A stretch of 64,000 nucleotides of DNA from an uncultured Lachnospiraceae bacterium (GTDB taxonomy: Bacteria > Bacillota > Clostridia > Lachnospirales > Lachnospiraceae), in NCBI GenBank assembly GCA_902779305.1, contig CACZBD010000002.1:1-64000 (forward strand). Reading direction: 5' to 3'. Each line of letters starts with the position of its first letter. The stretch's first letter is position 1. Under the pieces are notes generated by a model, which was not told the origin of the DNA, made no database searches, and saw only the letters and a list, made by a program, of their open reading frames with translations. Both the position numbers and the translations under genes were made by a program. Below, piece by piece: positions 1-10,700 of the stretch.

Positions 1-2808
1 AGTTCAGCTACTTTGTCGTGGGATGCAGTGGAAGATGCCAATTACTATGCCGTGACTGTGAACGTGTATGAAACGGATGGTGAAACATTAATTGGATCCG
101 CAGAAACTGGGACTGTGGGTACCGGTTTGGACATCTTGCAAATCGTTCATAATGTTGTTGGCAACGCAGAATACGATGCTGTAAAGGTTGCGGTAACTGT
201 ATGTGCCCAAAAGAAACAGGAAGAAACGGTAATAGCACAGAGTTTCGGCCTGACATCAGAACAGAAAGAAATCCAGGTTTCAACATATGTACAGGTATCA
301 TTTGATCCGGGAGAAGGTACGGTAGATGAGACTTCCAGAATGGTTAAGACCGGAACTCCATATGGGGCACTTCCGATTCCGTACAGAAAAGGGTTTGAAT
401 TTGATGGCTGGCAAAATGAGAACAATGTAAGTGTTACTGCTGATACAGTTGTAAATATTCTCATTGACCACACGCTTACCGCTAAGTGGAGTGCAGCAAC
501 TAAAGGAATCAGATTAGACTATGATTCCCTTTCCTTAACTGTTAAGGAAACAAAACAAATTACCGCGAACTTACTTCCGCTTGGCTTAGATAATGAGATA
601 ACCTGGGCTTCATCTGAACCTGCGATTGCCTCTGTTGATGCGGGTTTAATCACGGCACTAGCAAGCGGAACGGCCAGGATCACTGCTACCACACTGGATG
701 GTGTTTCAGCTTCGTGTAATGTGCTTATTACACAGCCGGATACTGTGCATGAAGAGGAATTGAACGAAACATTTGATATTCCGGATGGTTTGTGGATTGC
801 CGGAATGGAAACTGCTTACCCATATACGGGTGATAAAATCACTCCTGAACCCAGAGTTTATTTTGGAAGTACGCTTTTAAGAAATGGCAGTGAATATAAG
901 TTATCGTATAAGAACAACACGAATGCCGGGACAGCGACGCTGATCATTACCGGAAATGGTGATTATGCCGGAAAATGCACCAAATTATTTGAGATAGTTC
1001 CAGTAGAACTTGAACAGGAAGATGTGGACGTCGTTGCAGGTGTGGAAGGGAACGGAAGATCAGCGATAAAACCCTCCGTGGTAGTCACCCACAATGGAAA
1101 GACATTAAAGGAAAACAAGGATTATCAGATAACATATGAGCCTATTTATTCGATGGGAACAACAGAGGTTACAGTTACCGGTATAGGCAACTATACCGGG
1201 GAACTTGATCCAATCGATTTTGTAGTCTGCGCGAAAGGCACACCATCCCTGAAGAATGCAACCGTACTCGGATTAGAAAAGAGTTACACATTAGCTGAGA
1301 TACGTGCACTGATAACTGATCCATCTAGACTGAGTGTGAAAAATATGGATCCTTTGGATTACCAGTTCAAATTTGAGGGGTGCGACCGTGTCGGGAAAGG
1401 TACTTTGGTTGTTCTTCCGTCCGGAAATGGTGTATATACCGGTGAAAAACGTGTGAACCTGACAATCACCGGGACAAAACTTGGTAGCCTTGTTTTAGGA
1501 TCCGGCGAGATCACTTATGATGCGACAAGCCAGAGACCAAATATCAGTGTCTATACCGGTACCAAGGGATCGGGAACCTTGATAGATCCTGAAAACTATG
1601 ATGTTAAATACAGCACGGATACGAAAAAAGCAGGCACGATAACTGTCACCGTAACCGCAAAATCTGAAAAAGGCTATACCGGTTCAGTATCAGCAAAACT
1701 CAAAGTGAAGCCTTGTCCGATCACGGATGAAAAGGTTAGCATTCTGATGCCTGACGGCATTCTTTTTGCTCAGGGTGGAACAATGCCATCTCCGCTAGTA
1801 ACGTATACAAACGGGATACAAAGTTGGACGCTTCGGGAAGGTGTGGACTATACAGTCAAATATGCCAACAATAAGGCAGTATCAGGAAATAAAACACCTA
1901 CTTACACGATAACAGGAAAGGGGAACTTTACAGGGAGCACACCAGCAACTCCGTTTGTGATCAGTAAACGCAACATCAACACGTTGTCGGTTGCCTGTGC
2001 TGATATAGCAGCCAATCAGGCCAAGAAAGGGAAGTATTACCTTTCCAAGCCTGTAATATATGATGTGAACGGAAAAGCACTGAAAGAGAATACGGACTAT
2101 ACAGTGACCTATACAAACCTGACCACAGGCAAGGAGATCGGAAAACAGGAAATAGTTCCTTCTGGCACAAAGATTAAGGCGTCAATTGTTGCCAAAGAGA
2201 TAAACTATACCGGAAAAACAGAGGTGGTTTACCGCGTGACCGATGTGGCTAAAAACATCGCTAATGCAACGGTAGGGAAGATCCCGGATCAGTACTACAA
2301 CGGGAAACCGATTGAACTGCAAAATCTTCCGCTGACATTCACCACCGGAAACGGTAGAAATAAAGAAACTATAAACCTTGTCAAAGATACAGATTATCGT
2401 ATCACTTCATACTACAATAACGTGAAGAAGGGAACCGCATCCCTTCGGATCGAAGGAAAGGGAGAATACACTGGATCCAAGATCATTAACTTCAAGATTG
2501 TTGCGGCCAATAATGCATTGTCCTGGAAGGGATTACTCAGTGGTGAGAATCTTGTAGGGTTTGATCCCACATCCATCTCTTTGGAGGACCAGACGATACC
2601 TGTTGGAACAAAGAGGCAGCTCGTGCCGACGTTTGCTCCGGAAGGCTGTGATATTCCAGAACTGGTATGGAAGAGTAGCAATCCGCAGTGTGTCTCTGTT
2701 GATAAGTATGGAAATATCACTGCAAAGAAAACAGGAACGGTAACCATTACGGTGACTTTGGCAACAAACAGTACAGTTAGTACAAGGGTGAAAATAACCA
2801 TACAGTGA
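1..2808 (+). CDS. Giant repeat surface protein, C-terminal part (5' end outside window)
   Basis: The reading frame is open from base 1, so the true start lies upstream; the TTG at 13 is only the first possible internal start. In order it holds an FN3-like strand pattern (to about 290), an InlB/Flg_new-type repeat ending in TAKWS (about 290-490), a BIG2-like Ig domain (about 510-735), then roughly seven MBG/Ig-like repeats of 70-80 residues recognised by YTG, a DY.I/V.Y core and a closing G.G.YTG (about 800-2495), and a final BIG2 domain (about 2560-2800). No LPXTG motif or C-terminal membrane anchor is present. The family is typical of secreted or cell-wall-associated adhesion proteins of Clostridia. 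The next gene has the same architecture, which suggests tandem paralogues. The exact ligand is unknown. Confidence 0.85.
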   Translation, partial: SSATLSWDAVEDANYYAVTVNVYETDGETLIGSAETGTVGTGLDILQIVHNVVGNAEYDAVKVAVTVCAQKKQEETVIAQSFGLTSEQKEIQVSTYVQVSFDPGEGTVDETSRMVKTGTPYGALPIPYRKGFEFDGWQNENNVSVTADTVVNILIDHTLTAKWSAATKGIRLDYDSLSLTVKETKQITANLLPLGLDNEITWASSEPAIASVDAGLITALASGTARITATTLDGVSASCNVLITQPDTVHEEELNETFDIPDGLWIAGMETAYPYTGDKITPEPRVYFGSTLLRNGSEYKLSYKNNTNAGTATLIITGNGDYAGKCTKLFEIVPVELEQEDVDVVAGVEGNGRSAIKPSVVVTHNGKTLKENKDYQITYEPIYSMGTTEVTVTGIGNYTGELDPIDFVVCAKGTPSLKNATVLGLEKSYTLAEIRALITDPSRLSVKNMDPLDYQFKFEGCDRVGKGTLVVLPSGNGVYTGEKRVNLTITGTKLGSLVLGSGEITYDATSQRPNISVYTGTKGSGTLIDPENYDVKYSTDTKKAGTITVTVTAKSEKGYTGSVSAKLKVKPCPITDEKVSILMPDGILFAQGGTMPSPLVTYTNGIQSWTLREGVDYTVKYANNKAVSGNKTPTYTITGKGNFTGSTPATPFVISKRNINTLSVACADIAANQAKKGKYYLSKPVIYDVNGKALKENTDYTVTYTNLTTGKEIGKQEIVPSGTKIKASIVAKEINYTGKTEVVYRVTDVAKNIANATVGKIPDQYYNGKPIELQNLPLTFTTGNGRNKETINLVKDTDYRITSYYNNVKKGTASLRIEGKGEYTGSKIINFKIVAANNALSWKGLLSGENLVGFDPTSISLEDQTIPVGTKRQLVPTFAPEGCDIPELVWKSSNPQCVSVDKYGNITAKKTGTVTITVTLATNSTVSTRVKITIQ

Positions 2809-2929
2809 TAAATGGATTATGGAATAAGATGATATTCGGCGAAAAACTTGATTCATAGAATGTACGTCATGCGCAAAACAGTATTTGGAGTCATGGATTC
2901 ATTTTGGAATCCGGAAAGAGGGTAAAAGT

Positions 2930-5900
2930 TTGAAAACAATGAACAAAATTTTATTGGTGGCAGCCCTGGTCCTGATCGGGTGTCTGGCAGGGACGAAGGT
3001 GGTAAAGGCGGATGCGACAGCTCTGACGCTTTCCTATGATGAGAATTTGACTGCATTAAGATATGAATTTGACGGCGAGCCCACAAATGTAACGCAGTTT
3101 GTTCTTTACTCCGACGAGCATGGTACTCTCGAGATATCTTCGATTGAGCGGACCGGAACGGTATCCGCAGATGATCTGCTGACTATAGTCGATGAAGGTG
3201 AACCCTATGGTAAAGGGTATACAATTAATGCTTATGTTACGACGGATCCGGTATATCCGGAGATTACCGTGACACCGGTTACTGTCACGGTCTATAGCCC
3301 GAATATCACGGTTAGGCATGGGGATGTGGATGTGTTCGGTGATTACGGATTGAAAGGGCAGACCTATTCTGCCGAATGGTATTCCTTGGATGAGTATGTG
3401 ATAGTCAGATGGAGTGACGGGAGCACTAATCCGGTGCGGGATGATCTGCAGTTTGGGGTACGCTATTATGTAGAAGCAGAGAAGGTTTCTGTTAGGATAG
3501 TCAAACCTAACGAATTATACGGGGGCTCATCATCGGTAGACCAATCGGTTAAGATCACATTGAACCCCGCTTCGGCAGACCCTTCGTTACTTTCATACGA
3601 GATCATCGATTGTTCCGCCACCTGCTCGGCAGATTGCGATGGTGATGGTTCCGATACTGTTACTTTTTCAAATGTTACAGGAGATGGAGTGTTTACTCTG
3701 GTAATCTATTATGATGGTATAGAGATAAAACAACAAATGATGGCGATTCGATCGACATTCCATTTTTCTTCGATCAGTTCCACTGAATTAATGGGAAACA
3801 TACCATCCCAGGAACAACAGGTTAAGATTGCTTTGAGTCCGGGTGGGGCGGACCCCGCGCTCCTGACCTATGAAATCGGTAATTATAGTTTTATAGGGGA
3901 TTATAGTTACGAATGGAACAGTAATGGTGATACGATCACTTTTACGAATGTCACCGGCGACGGCAGTTTTGACCTGAAGATATACTACAATGGTAACTGG
4001 GTCAAAACACAGAGGATGACTGTATGGTCAACAGTCAGCGTAACTTCGATCAGTACTACCGAACTAAGCGGACTCACTACGGAAGAACAGTCGGTTGAGA
4101 TCACCCTGAATACCGGGTCGGCGGATCCGTTTCTCCTGACCTATGGTATCGAAGAAATATCAAACTGCTCGGTAAATTATGATTATGACTGCGAAAATGT
4201 TAATTTCTATGATATTGCAGGAGATGGTTCGTTTACTCTGGTAATCTATTATGACGGCACAGAGATCAAACGGCAGAGGATGACCGTCAGATCGAGCGCT
4301 ATGGACATCGTGTCGGATTCCTACAGGATCCAGCCGGATGAATGCAAAACTTTTACAATCAGCACCGTGCCGATGGGAGGAACGATACAATGTATGACTA
4401 CGAATACTCCCGCAGGAGTCGCGGAATGGGAGTGGGATTTTTACGGAACGGAAGGAACACTGGATGTAACAACTAAAGAAAACGCTTCCGGAAATATCGT
4501 ATTCAGATTTCGATCAGGCTCATTGACAAAAGATATAAATATAAAAGTTGTCGAGGATGAAGAAGTTGATTCTGTAATGGCTTTCGGCCCTGAGCAGGTT
4601 GTGAAGAACGGAACGGCGACCTGCGAAGCAATAGTAACTCTGGCCAACGGAAAGACTTCCAGATACGGTGTTGACTGGATGGTAGATGATCCAAGCATTG
4701 CGACGATCACATCTTCTGGCCTCAACAAAGGAATACTGACTGCAAAGAAAGAGGGCATTGTAACGGTCACGGCGGTTGCCGTTGCGGATGAAAGCATATA
4801 TGACTTTTTTGAAGTCGAGATCGTAGATAAAATACTTGCCGGCGATCTGTACTTCAAATGCGCGGATGATTCCGGAACGATCAAAATCACGAAGGCAAGC
4901 GATTTTGATGGCCACAAACTCGATCTTTCCTGGGGCAAAAGTGTGCATGGTGAATACTATACTCCCTCGGTTTCCGGGATCTCGTACTCCTTATCAGCAG
5001 GAGATACATCTGCCGGATCGTTTAATGGAAGCGTATTTACACCAAGGCGCGGTGGTACAACATTGACGTATACGCCGGCCGTATCATACACAGATGGAAC
5101 TGTGGAAACAAAGGATGATATCACGATCGAAACCTTAGAAGACTGGACGACCGGTCTTCGTGCTGAGCAAAATGAAACCACCGGTGAACACGCTATCGTC
5201 TTTACGCTTGATAACGATGAGGTTTATACAGGGTATGACACGAACGTAAACATTACCGATATTACCGGATATAAGACGGAGGTTCTGTATGATGATACAG
5301 TATTGGCCGGCAGGATCAGTACCCCGTCTGCCATCCGTGTCGGTAGTACATACCGTGTGGATGAATCGACTTTGAATGATCTTCTGGATGATGCATCGGA
5401 CATCCTTTCCGGAGATTCGACTGATGTTACGTTCAGGGTCAGCCCTAGTGGTTATCGACAGAACGGGAAAGGAATTTCCACTACCACGGACGCCGGCAAA
5501 ACGCTCCCCTGGACTGTATACAGAAACGGTGACACTTACTGCATTGATGAGTCCGGATTGTTCGGTGATGTTCTTCCCGAGGACGTACCGGGTGGCAGTG
5601 CCTTAAATATTCCGCGGGATCTGTGGGTAGCAGGGATCAAAAATACCGGGTACGGATACACGGGTGGTAAGATCACACCGCAGATCCGTGTATACTTCGG
5701 GAATGTATTATTGACGGAAAAGAAAGATTACAGGATCACCTATAAAAACAACGTGAACGTAGCCACGTCAGACAGCAAGAAAGCACCCATGGCTGTGATC
5801 AACGGGATCGGTGATTACAGCGGCTCCACGACCGTGAAATTCTCCATTACGGATAAATCGATCCTGGACGCGGATGTTTCGATCCCGCAGATTATTCTGC

Positions 5901-7426
5901 CCTATACGGGAAAGCTCCAGAAGGCCGTGCCCGTTGTGTATTTTGGCGGCAAGAAACTGAAGTATAAGAGTGATTTTGACATAGAATACCTTGATACGGG
6001 AGCGGATGCCTATAAAGAGATCGGGGACTACCGGATCCTGGTCACCGGCAAGGGCAATTTTGGCGATGAGATGGAGATCACCGAGACGATCACCGCCTCC
6101 AACCTGATGAGCAAAGTCAGTGTCGCAAAGATCAAGGATCAAGCCTATACCGGCGAACCGGTCACTTTCCGGACAATGGATCAGGCACCTGTGGTCACGT
6201 ATAATAAAAAGACCTTGAAAGAAGGCGTGCACTTTACAATCAGCTATATGGACAACGTTGAGATCGGCAAAGCCACGGCTGTGCTTACCGGAACCGGTGC
6301 CAGTACGACCGAGGGCATTTTTGTCGGCACGAAAACCGTTACGTTTTCCATAACGGGCACGCCCATGAGCAAGGTGAAGGTGGACGGGTTCGTATCGTCC
6401 GTGACTTATACCGGAGATGAGATCGAACAGGACGATCTGGCCCTGACGGCGGGAACGGCGGAACTGAACGAAAACGTCGATTACATGATCACATACGAGA
6501 ATAATCAGAATGTCGGCACGGCAACGGCTCTGATCACCGGGATCGGTGCGTATAACGGAACGTTGAAAAAGACATTCCGGATCGTGCAATATGACCTCAC
6601 AACAGATCCCGACAATGCGCTGCAGATCTTCTACGCCCCGAGCTTCCGGTTTGTAAAGGGCGGCGTCACACCGGCCCCGCTGGTTTATTTTGCCGGAGAA
6701 CTGCTTACGCGCGATGAGGATTACACGTTGTCCTACCAGAACAACAAGGCCGTGAATTACGGCGAAAACGCAAATAAACTGCCTGCCATTGTCATAAAAG
6801 GGAAAGGCAATTTCAAAGGCAGTGCAAAGGAAACTGACTGGATCATTGAAAGCGCGGATCTTTCCGACGTTTCCATCATGACCGCGGACAGGATCTATTC
6901 CACAAAGCGCAATGACTGGAAATCCGTGCCGGTGCTGACCGATTCTGACGGTAAGACGCTGAAAGCCGGAACGGATTACGAAAAAGAAATGCTTTATGAG
7001 TATCTGAATGAGACGGTTTTAGAGGACGGAACCATCCGTTACATGGGAGATGACGTGGAAGCTGAAGATGTACCGCCGGTCGGGACGCAGATCAAGGTAA
7101 CGGTCTTGGGCAAAGGCGACAATTACGAAGGTGAGATCCAGGATGCTTATGCGATCACGGAAAAATCGATCGGAAGTTGCAAGGTCTCAGTCAAGAGCAA
7201 GGAGTATACCGGCAAATCGATCATCCTCTCCGTAAGTGACCTGACTGTCAGGGATGGCTTTACAACGCTTGAATACGGTACGGATTACGAGATCGCCGGC
7301 TATTCCAATAACTTAAAGACCGGGACGGCATTTGTCATCATCCGGGGTCTTGGCGACTACGGCGGCCTGCGGACCGAGAAGTTCCAGATCACGAAAAAGA
7401 AATTCCCTCTGGTTTTGTGGGATTAA
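2930..7426 (+). CDS. Giant exported Ig-like repeat protein
   Basis: I place the start at TTG 2930, eight bases after GGAAAGAGGG (2913-2922); ATG 2939 is the alternative. Either gives a short basic N-terminus and a hydrophobic signal peptide ending near VVKA, whereas the longest frame (2885) would bury the signal. After a degenerate N-terminal region come three related units of about 90 residues (about 3535-3750, 3805-4015, 4075-4280), each with a (V/I)(K/E)I(T/A)L start, a SADP/GADP turn and a (V/F)T(L/D)L.IYY.G end. A BIG2-like domain follows (about 4570-4830), then many MBG/Ig-like YTG..I repeats to the C-terminus, homologous to those of the upstream gene. No sortase signal is visible. Likely a secreted or surface structural/adhesion protein; ligand unknown. 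Confidence 0.85.
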   Translation: MKTMNKILLVAALVLIGCLAGTKVVKADATALTLSYDENLTALRYEFDGEPTNVTQFVLYSDEHGTLEISSIERTGTVSADDLLTIVDEGEPYGKGYTINAYVTTDPVYPEITVTPVTVTVYSPNITVRHGDVDVFGDYGLKGQTYSAEWYSLDEYVIVRWSDGSTNPVRDDLQFGVRYYVEAEKVSVRIVKPNELYGGSSSVDQSVKITLNPASADPSLLSYEIIDCSATCSADCDGDGSDTVTFSNVTGDGVFTLVIYYDGIEIKQQMMAIRSTFHFSSISSTELMGNIPSQEQQVKIALSPGGADPALLTYEIGNYSFIGDYSYEWNSNGDTITFTNVTGDGSFDLKIYYNGNWVKTQRMTVWSTVSVTSISTTELSGLTTEEQSVEITLNTGSADPFLLTYGIEEISNCSVNYDYDCENVNFYDIAGDGSFTLVIYYDGTEIKRQRMTVRSSAMDIVSDSYRIQPDECKTFTISTVPMGGTIQCMTTNTPAGVAEWEWDFYGTEGTLDVTTKENASGNIVFRFRSGSLTKDINIKVVEDEEVDSVMAFGPEQVVKNGTATCEAIVTLANGKTSRYGVDWMVDDPSIATITSSGLNKGILTAKKEGIVTVTAVAVADESIYDFFEVEIVDKILAGDLYFKCADDSGTIKITKASDFDGHKLDLSWGKSVHGEYYTPSVSGISYSLSAGDTSAGSFNGSVFTPRRGGTTLTYTPAVSYTDGTVETKDDITIETLEDWTTGLRAEQNETTGEHAIVFTLDNDEVYTGYDTNVNITDITGYKTEVLYDDTVLAGRISTPSAIRVGSTYRVDESTLNDLLDDASDILSGDSTDVTFRVSPSGYRQNGKGISTTTDAGKTLPWTVYRNGDTYCIDESGLFGDVLPEDVPGGSALNIPRDLWVAGIKNTGYGYTGGKITPQIRVYFGNVLLTEKKDYRITYKNNVNVATSDSKKAPMAVINGIGDYSGSTTVKFSITDKSILDADVSIPQIILPYTGKLQKAVPVVYFGGKKLKYKSDFDIEYLDTGADAYKEIGDYRILVTGKGNFGDEMEITETITASNLMSKVSVAKIKDQAYTGEPVTFRTMDQAPVVTYNKKTLKEGVHFTISYMDNVEIGKATAVLTGTGASTTEGIFVGTKTVTFSITGTPMSKVKVDGFVSSVTYTGDEIEQDDLALTAGTAELNENVDYMITYENNQNVGTATALITGIGAYNGTLKKTFRIVQYDLTTDPDNALQIFYAPSFRFVKGGVTPAPLVYFAGELLTRDEDYTLSYQNNKAVNYGENANKLPAIVIKGKGNFKGSAKETDWIIESADLSDVSIMTADRIYSTKRNDWKSVPVLTDSDGKTLKAGTDYEKEMLYEYLNETVLEDGTIRYMGDDVEAEDVPPVGTQIKVTVLGKGDNYEGEIQDAYAITEKSIGSCKVSVKSKEYTGKSIILSVSDLTVRDGFTTLEYGTDYEIAGYSNNLKTGTAFVIIRGLGDYGGLRTEKFQITKKKFPLVLWD

Positions 7427-7509
7427 TGACGTGAAATATAAATGTATTTATATCATTAATCTGTTTGTTCGAAAGAATGATACGGATTATAGGAAGGCAG
7501 AGATTTATG

Positions 7510-7545
7510 ACGCCCCGTACGACATTAGCTGTACGGGGTGTTTTA
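7510..7545 (+). terminator. Rho-independent terminator after the second repeat protein
   Basis: An 11-bp stem (ACGCCCCGTAC, 7510-7520, with GTACGGGGTGT, 7531-7541, one G-U pair) with a 10-base loop is followed by TTTA. It sits 84 bases after the stop codon at 7426 and would end the transcript before the next repeat-protein gene. Confidence 0.8.
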
Positions 7546-7716
7546 TGTCCTTTTCGTTCTCCAATATGCTGGTATTTGCTGTCTAGTTAGACTATAATGA
7601 TACATATTATCCGTGTATTAACTGGCATATACGTAAAATGGAAATAAACCAAAAACAATGATAATCATGTCAATTGAACCAAACATTCCTTGAAGAATAG
7701 AGGAGAAAACAGCGCT

Positions 7717-10700
7717 ATGAAATCTTACAAAATCTTTGCAACCATCGGACTTACTATTGCCCTGATAGTAACCAGCATTAGTGCTGCACCCATGACAGAC
7801 GAAAATTTAGCAGCAGTTGATACTATATCAGAGAATTCGAAGGAGAGTGAGGCTTTCAGTCCGGATCTTGAGGGAGAAAACGAGGTCTTGGAATCCGCAC
7901 TTAAATATGATGTAGAAGAGGTAGAGGAAGAAGCGGACGAAGAGTACTCCGAAGTTTCTGGGGAACAGGTTGATGTATCTGCATATATGCAGGAAATCCC
8001 TGACGACGGCTTGAAGGAGTCTGTTTTGGATCCTGTCACAGAGGATACGGATATTGGGTCGTCTGAACTGCTTAACGGTGTAACCAGTAAGATCACGGTT
8101 ACAGGTGGAACAGAAGGTGTTGATTATATCAAAGCAGATGACGGGACCCTTACGGTTATGACAGATACACCGCTTGTCCTTGACGGTGGCGGAAACAACA
8201 TTACAACTGAGCAGATCGTACTTGGCGTGGTAGGAGATGATGCCAGCGATATTAATGTGACATTAAAGGATTTAAAGATAATAAAAACTTCTGATACAAC
8301 GCCTGTTAAGATTCCGGATGGTTACAGCGAGAATGTCAGAATCACTATTGCGGGAGGCAATGAACTGCAGGCAGGCCAAAATCATGCCGCTATTGAAAAA
8401 AATAGTGATAGCAATGATGGAACGCTTTTTATATGTGGTGAAGGAAGCCTTTTAGCCGTTGGAGGGGAAAAAGCAGCCGGAATTGGCGCAGGACCTGACA
8501 CTTGTGCAGCGAATATTACAATCTCTGGTGGAACGGTAATGGCGGCCGGCGGACAATATGGATCTGGGATTGGCGGTGGATACCATGGAGCGGGAACGGA
8601 TATTCTGATAAGCGGTGGAAAAGTGAATGCAACTGGGGGAAGATATGGTGCAGGTATTGGTGGAGGAGAATATGCAGACGGAAGTAATATCGAGATAACT
8701 GGAGGAACGATTACTGCTACTGGTGTTTTCGGATCTGGGATTGGCGGTGGTAATTATGGAACCGGAGCTGATATTTCAGTATCTGGCGAAACAGTTATAA
8801 CTGCTAGCAGCGAGGAAGGGGCAGGTATTGGTGGCGGAAGACACGGCGCAGGGAAGGATATTCAAATTACCGGAGGAACGGTTACAGCGAAAAGCAAAGG
8901 TTATGGGGCAGGAATTGGTAGTGGTGGAGAATCTGGAAATGTGCAGAATATAACGATAGATGGCGGGACGATTACGGCGATTTCGGAGAAAGGAGCTGCT
9001 TCTATTGGAGTTGGTCAATTCGGTGTTTCCGATAGTATTTTTATCTCTAATGCAAGCGTAAAAACTGTTTTTTCAAAAAACAATCAACCTTTGTCCAGTA
9101 TTCCATACGATGAAGAAGGTAGTACGGTATATCCTATATCGATTCCGCATTACGGTGAGTCAAAGATATCATATAAACTTCATTCTACATCTGCATGGAA
9201 TAAACTGACATTTCCGTCCTTCCACAAAGATGATGATATGTATTATTTGTGGTTAGCAGAAGGAATTTATGATTTTAAAATCGGATCTCATGAATTGGAT
9301 TATATTCCGGTTAATGATGATACAGAAGTGGAAGTGCTAACTAAAAGAATAGTATTGGATGATATACCTGGATCAAGATTGGAGATACTTTCCGAAGATC
9401 AGTATAAAATTGATGAAATAGTGTATGATTGTTCCGGTGCAACAGATGGATATGTTATCGAGCAGAGATCTTCAGAACCTTTTAAAACGAAACATATCGT
9501 AATAACAGATGCCGAAAAAATTACTGTTAAGCATCTGAATGTGCAACCCGCACGAGATTTTGCGGCAATCTTGGATTTGTCTCAAAGTGATTTAGAGTTT
9601 AACGTTGAAGGAGAAAATACTTTTGTAAGCCCTGAATACTGTGCCGGGATAGAAAAACCACTTGAAACTGGAAATCTAACTTTTTCCGGAAACGGTACGA
9701 TTATTGCCAAGGGCGGCACACAAGGTGCCGGAATTGGCGGTGGAAGAAGCAAAGAGGAAATAGGAACTAATGATTCATCGTCTGATATAGTATTTAGTGG
9801 TCCTACAGTAGTAGCGACTGGCGGATCTGGTGGAGCCGGAATTGGCGGCGGATATGAAGGCTCCGGAATGGATATCACAATAACTGATGGGGCAATAACA
9901 GCATCAACCGTGGGAAGCCTTGGTGCCGGAATCGGTGGCGGTAATTATGGAGATGGGAAAAATATAACAATAACTGGAGGAACAGTAGTAGCAACCGGTG
10001 CTTCACCTTATGGTGCAGGAATCGGATCTGGAGGCGACGGAATTGGACAGAATATTTACATATCTGGGGGAATAGTGACAGCTACTGGTGGCCGGGATGG
10101 TGCTGGAATTGGTGGCGGAAATGGTGGACAAGGAACAGATATCAACATAACCGGCGGAACGGTAACAGCAACTGGAGTTAATAGCGCTGGTATAGGCGGT
10201 GGCAGATACGGAAACGGAACTAATATATCGATTTCAGGAGGAAACTGTGTTGTAAATGGTAACTTCGGTATCGGTGCCGGCAAGGATGGATCGACATCAA
10301 ATATATATATCACTGGTGGCAATATCAAGGCTAAAGAAATAGGTGCCACCCCAGTAAAATCATCCTTGGACTCGACACCGTTGGTTTTGAATGTAATAGC
10401 CGGGTATAATTCGGGAGATGGTATTCCTTTCGAATCTATTGAAGGAGCCGAGTACTATAATTTTGACGGTATTGTTGCTCATGATGACGGCTGTTTTTAC
10501 CTGTATCTACCGGAAGGTGTTAGCACATCTTCTTACAGTAAGTATAAGGTTTCATTTAATACAGATTGTGAAACGGACATTTCCCCACAGACAGTGTCTT
10601 TAGGAGAAAAGATTGTTGAGCCAACGGGACTGGTTAAGAGTGGATATCTGCTAGAGGGATGGTATAAGCAGCGATGGAGTGACAGGTGGAATTTTGATCA

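Noticed and set aside
5768-6589. 273-residue open frame on the minus strand
   Set aside because: Antisense shadow of the second repeat protein.
8490-10330. Regular DNA repeats that could suggest a CRISPR array
   Set aside because: The periodicity is coding: it encodes GAGIGGG-type protein repeats in one long frame, and there are no unique spacers of constant length.
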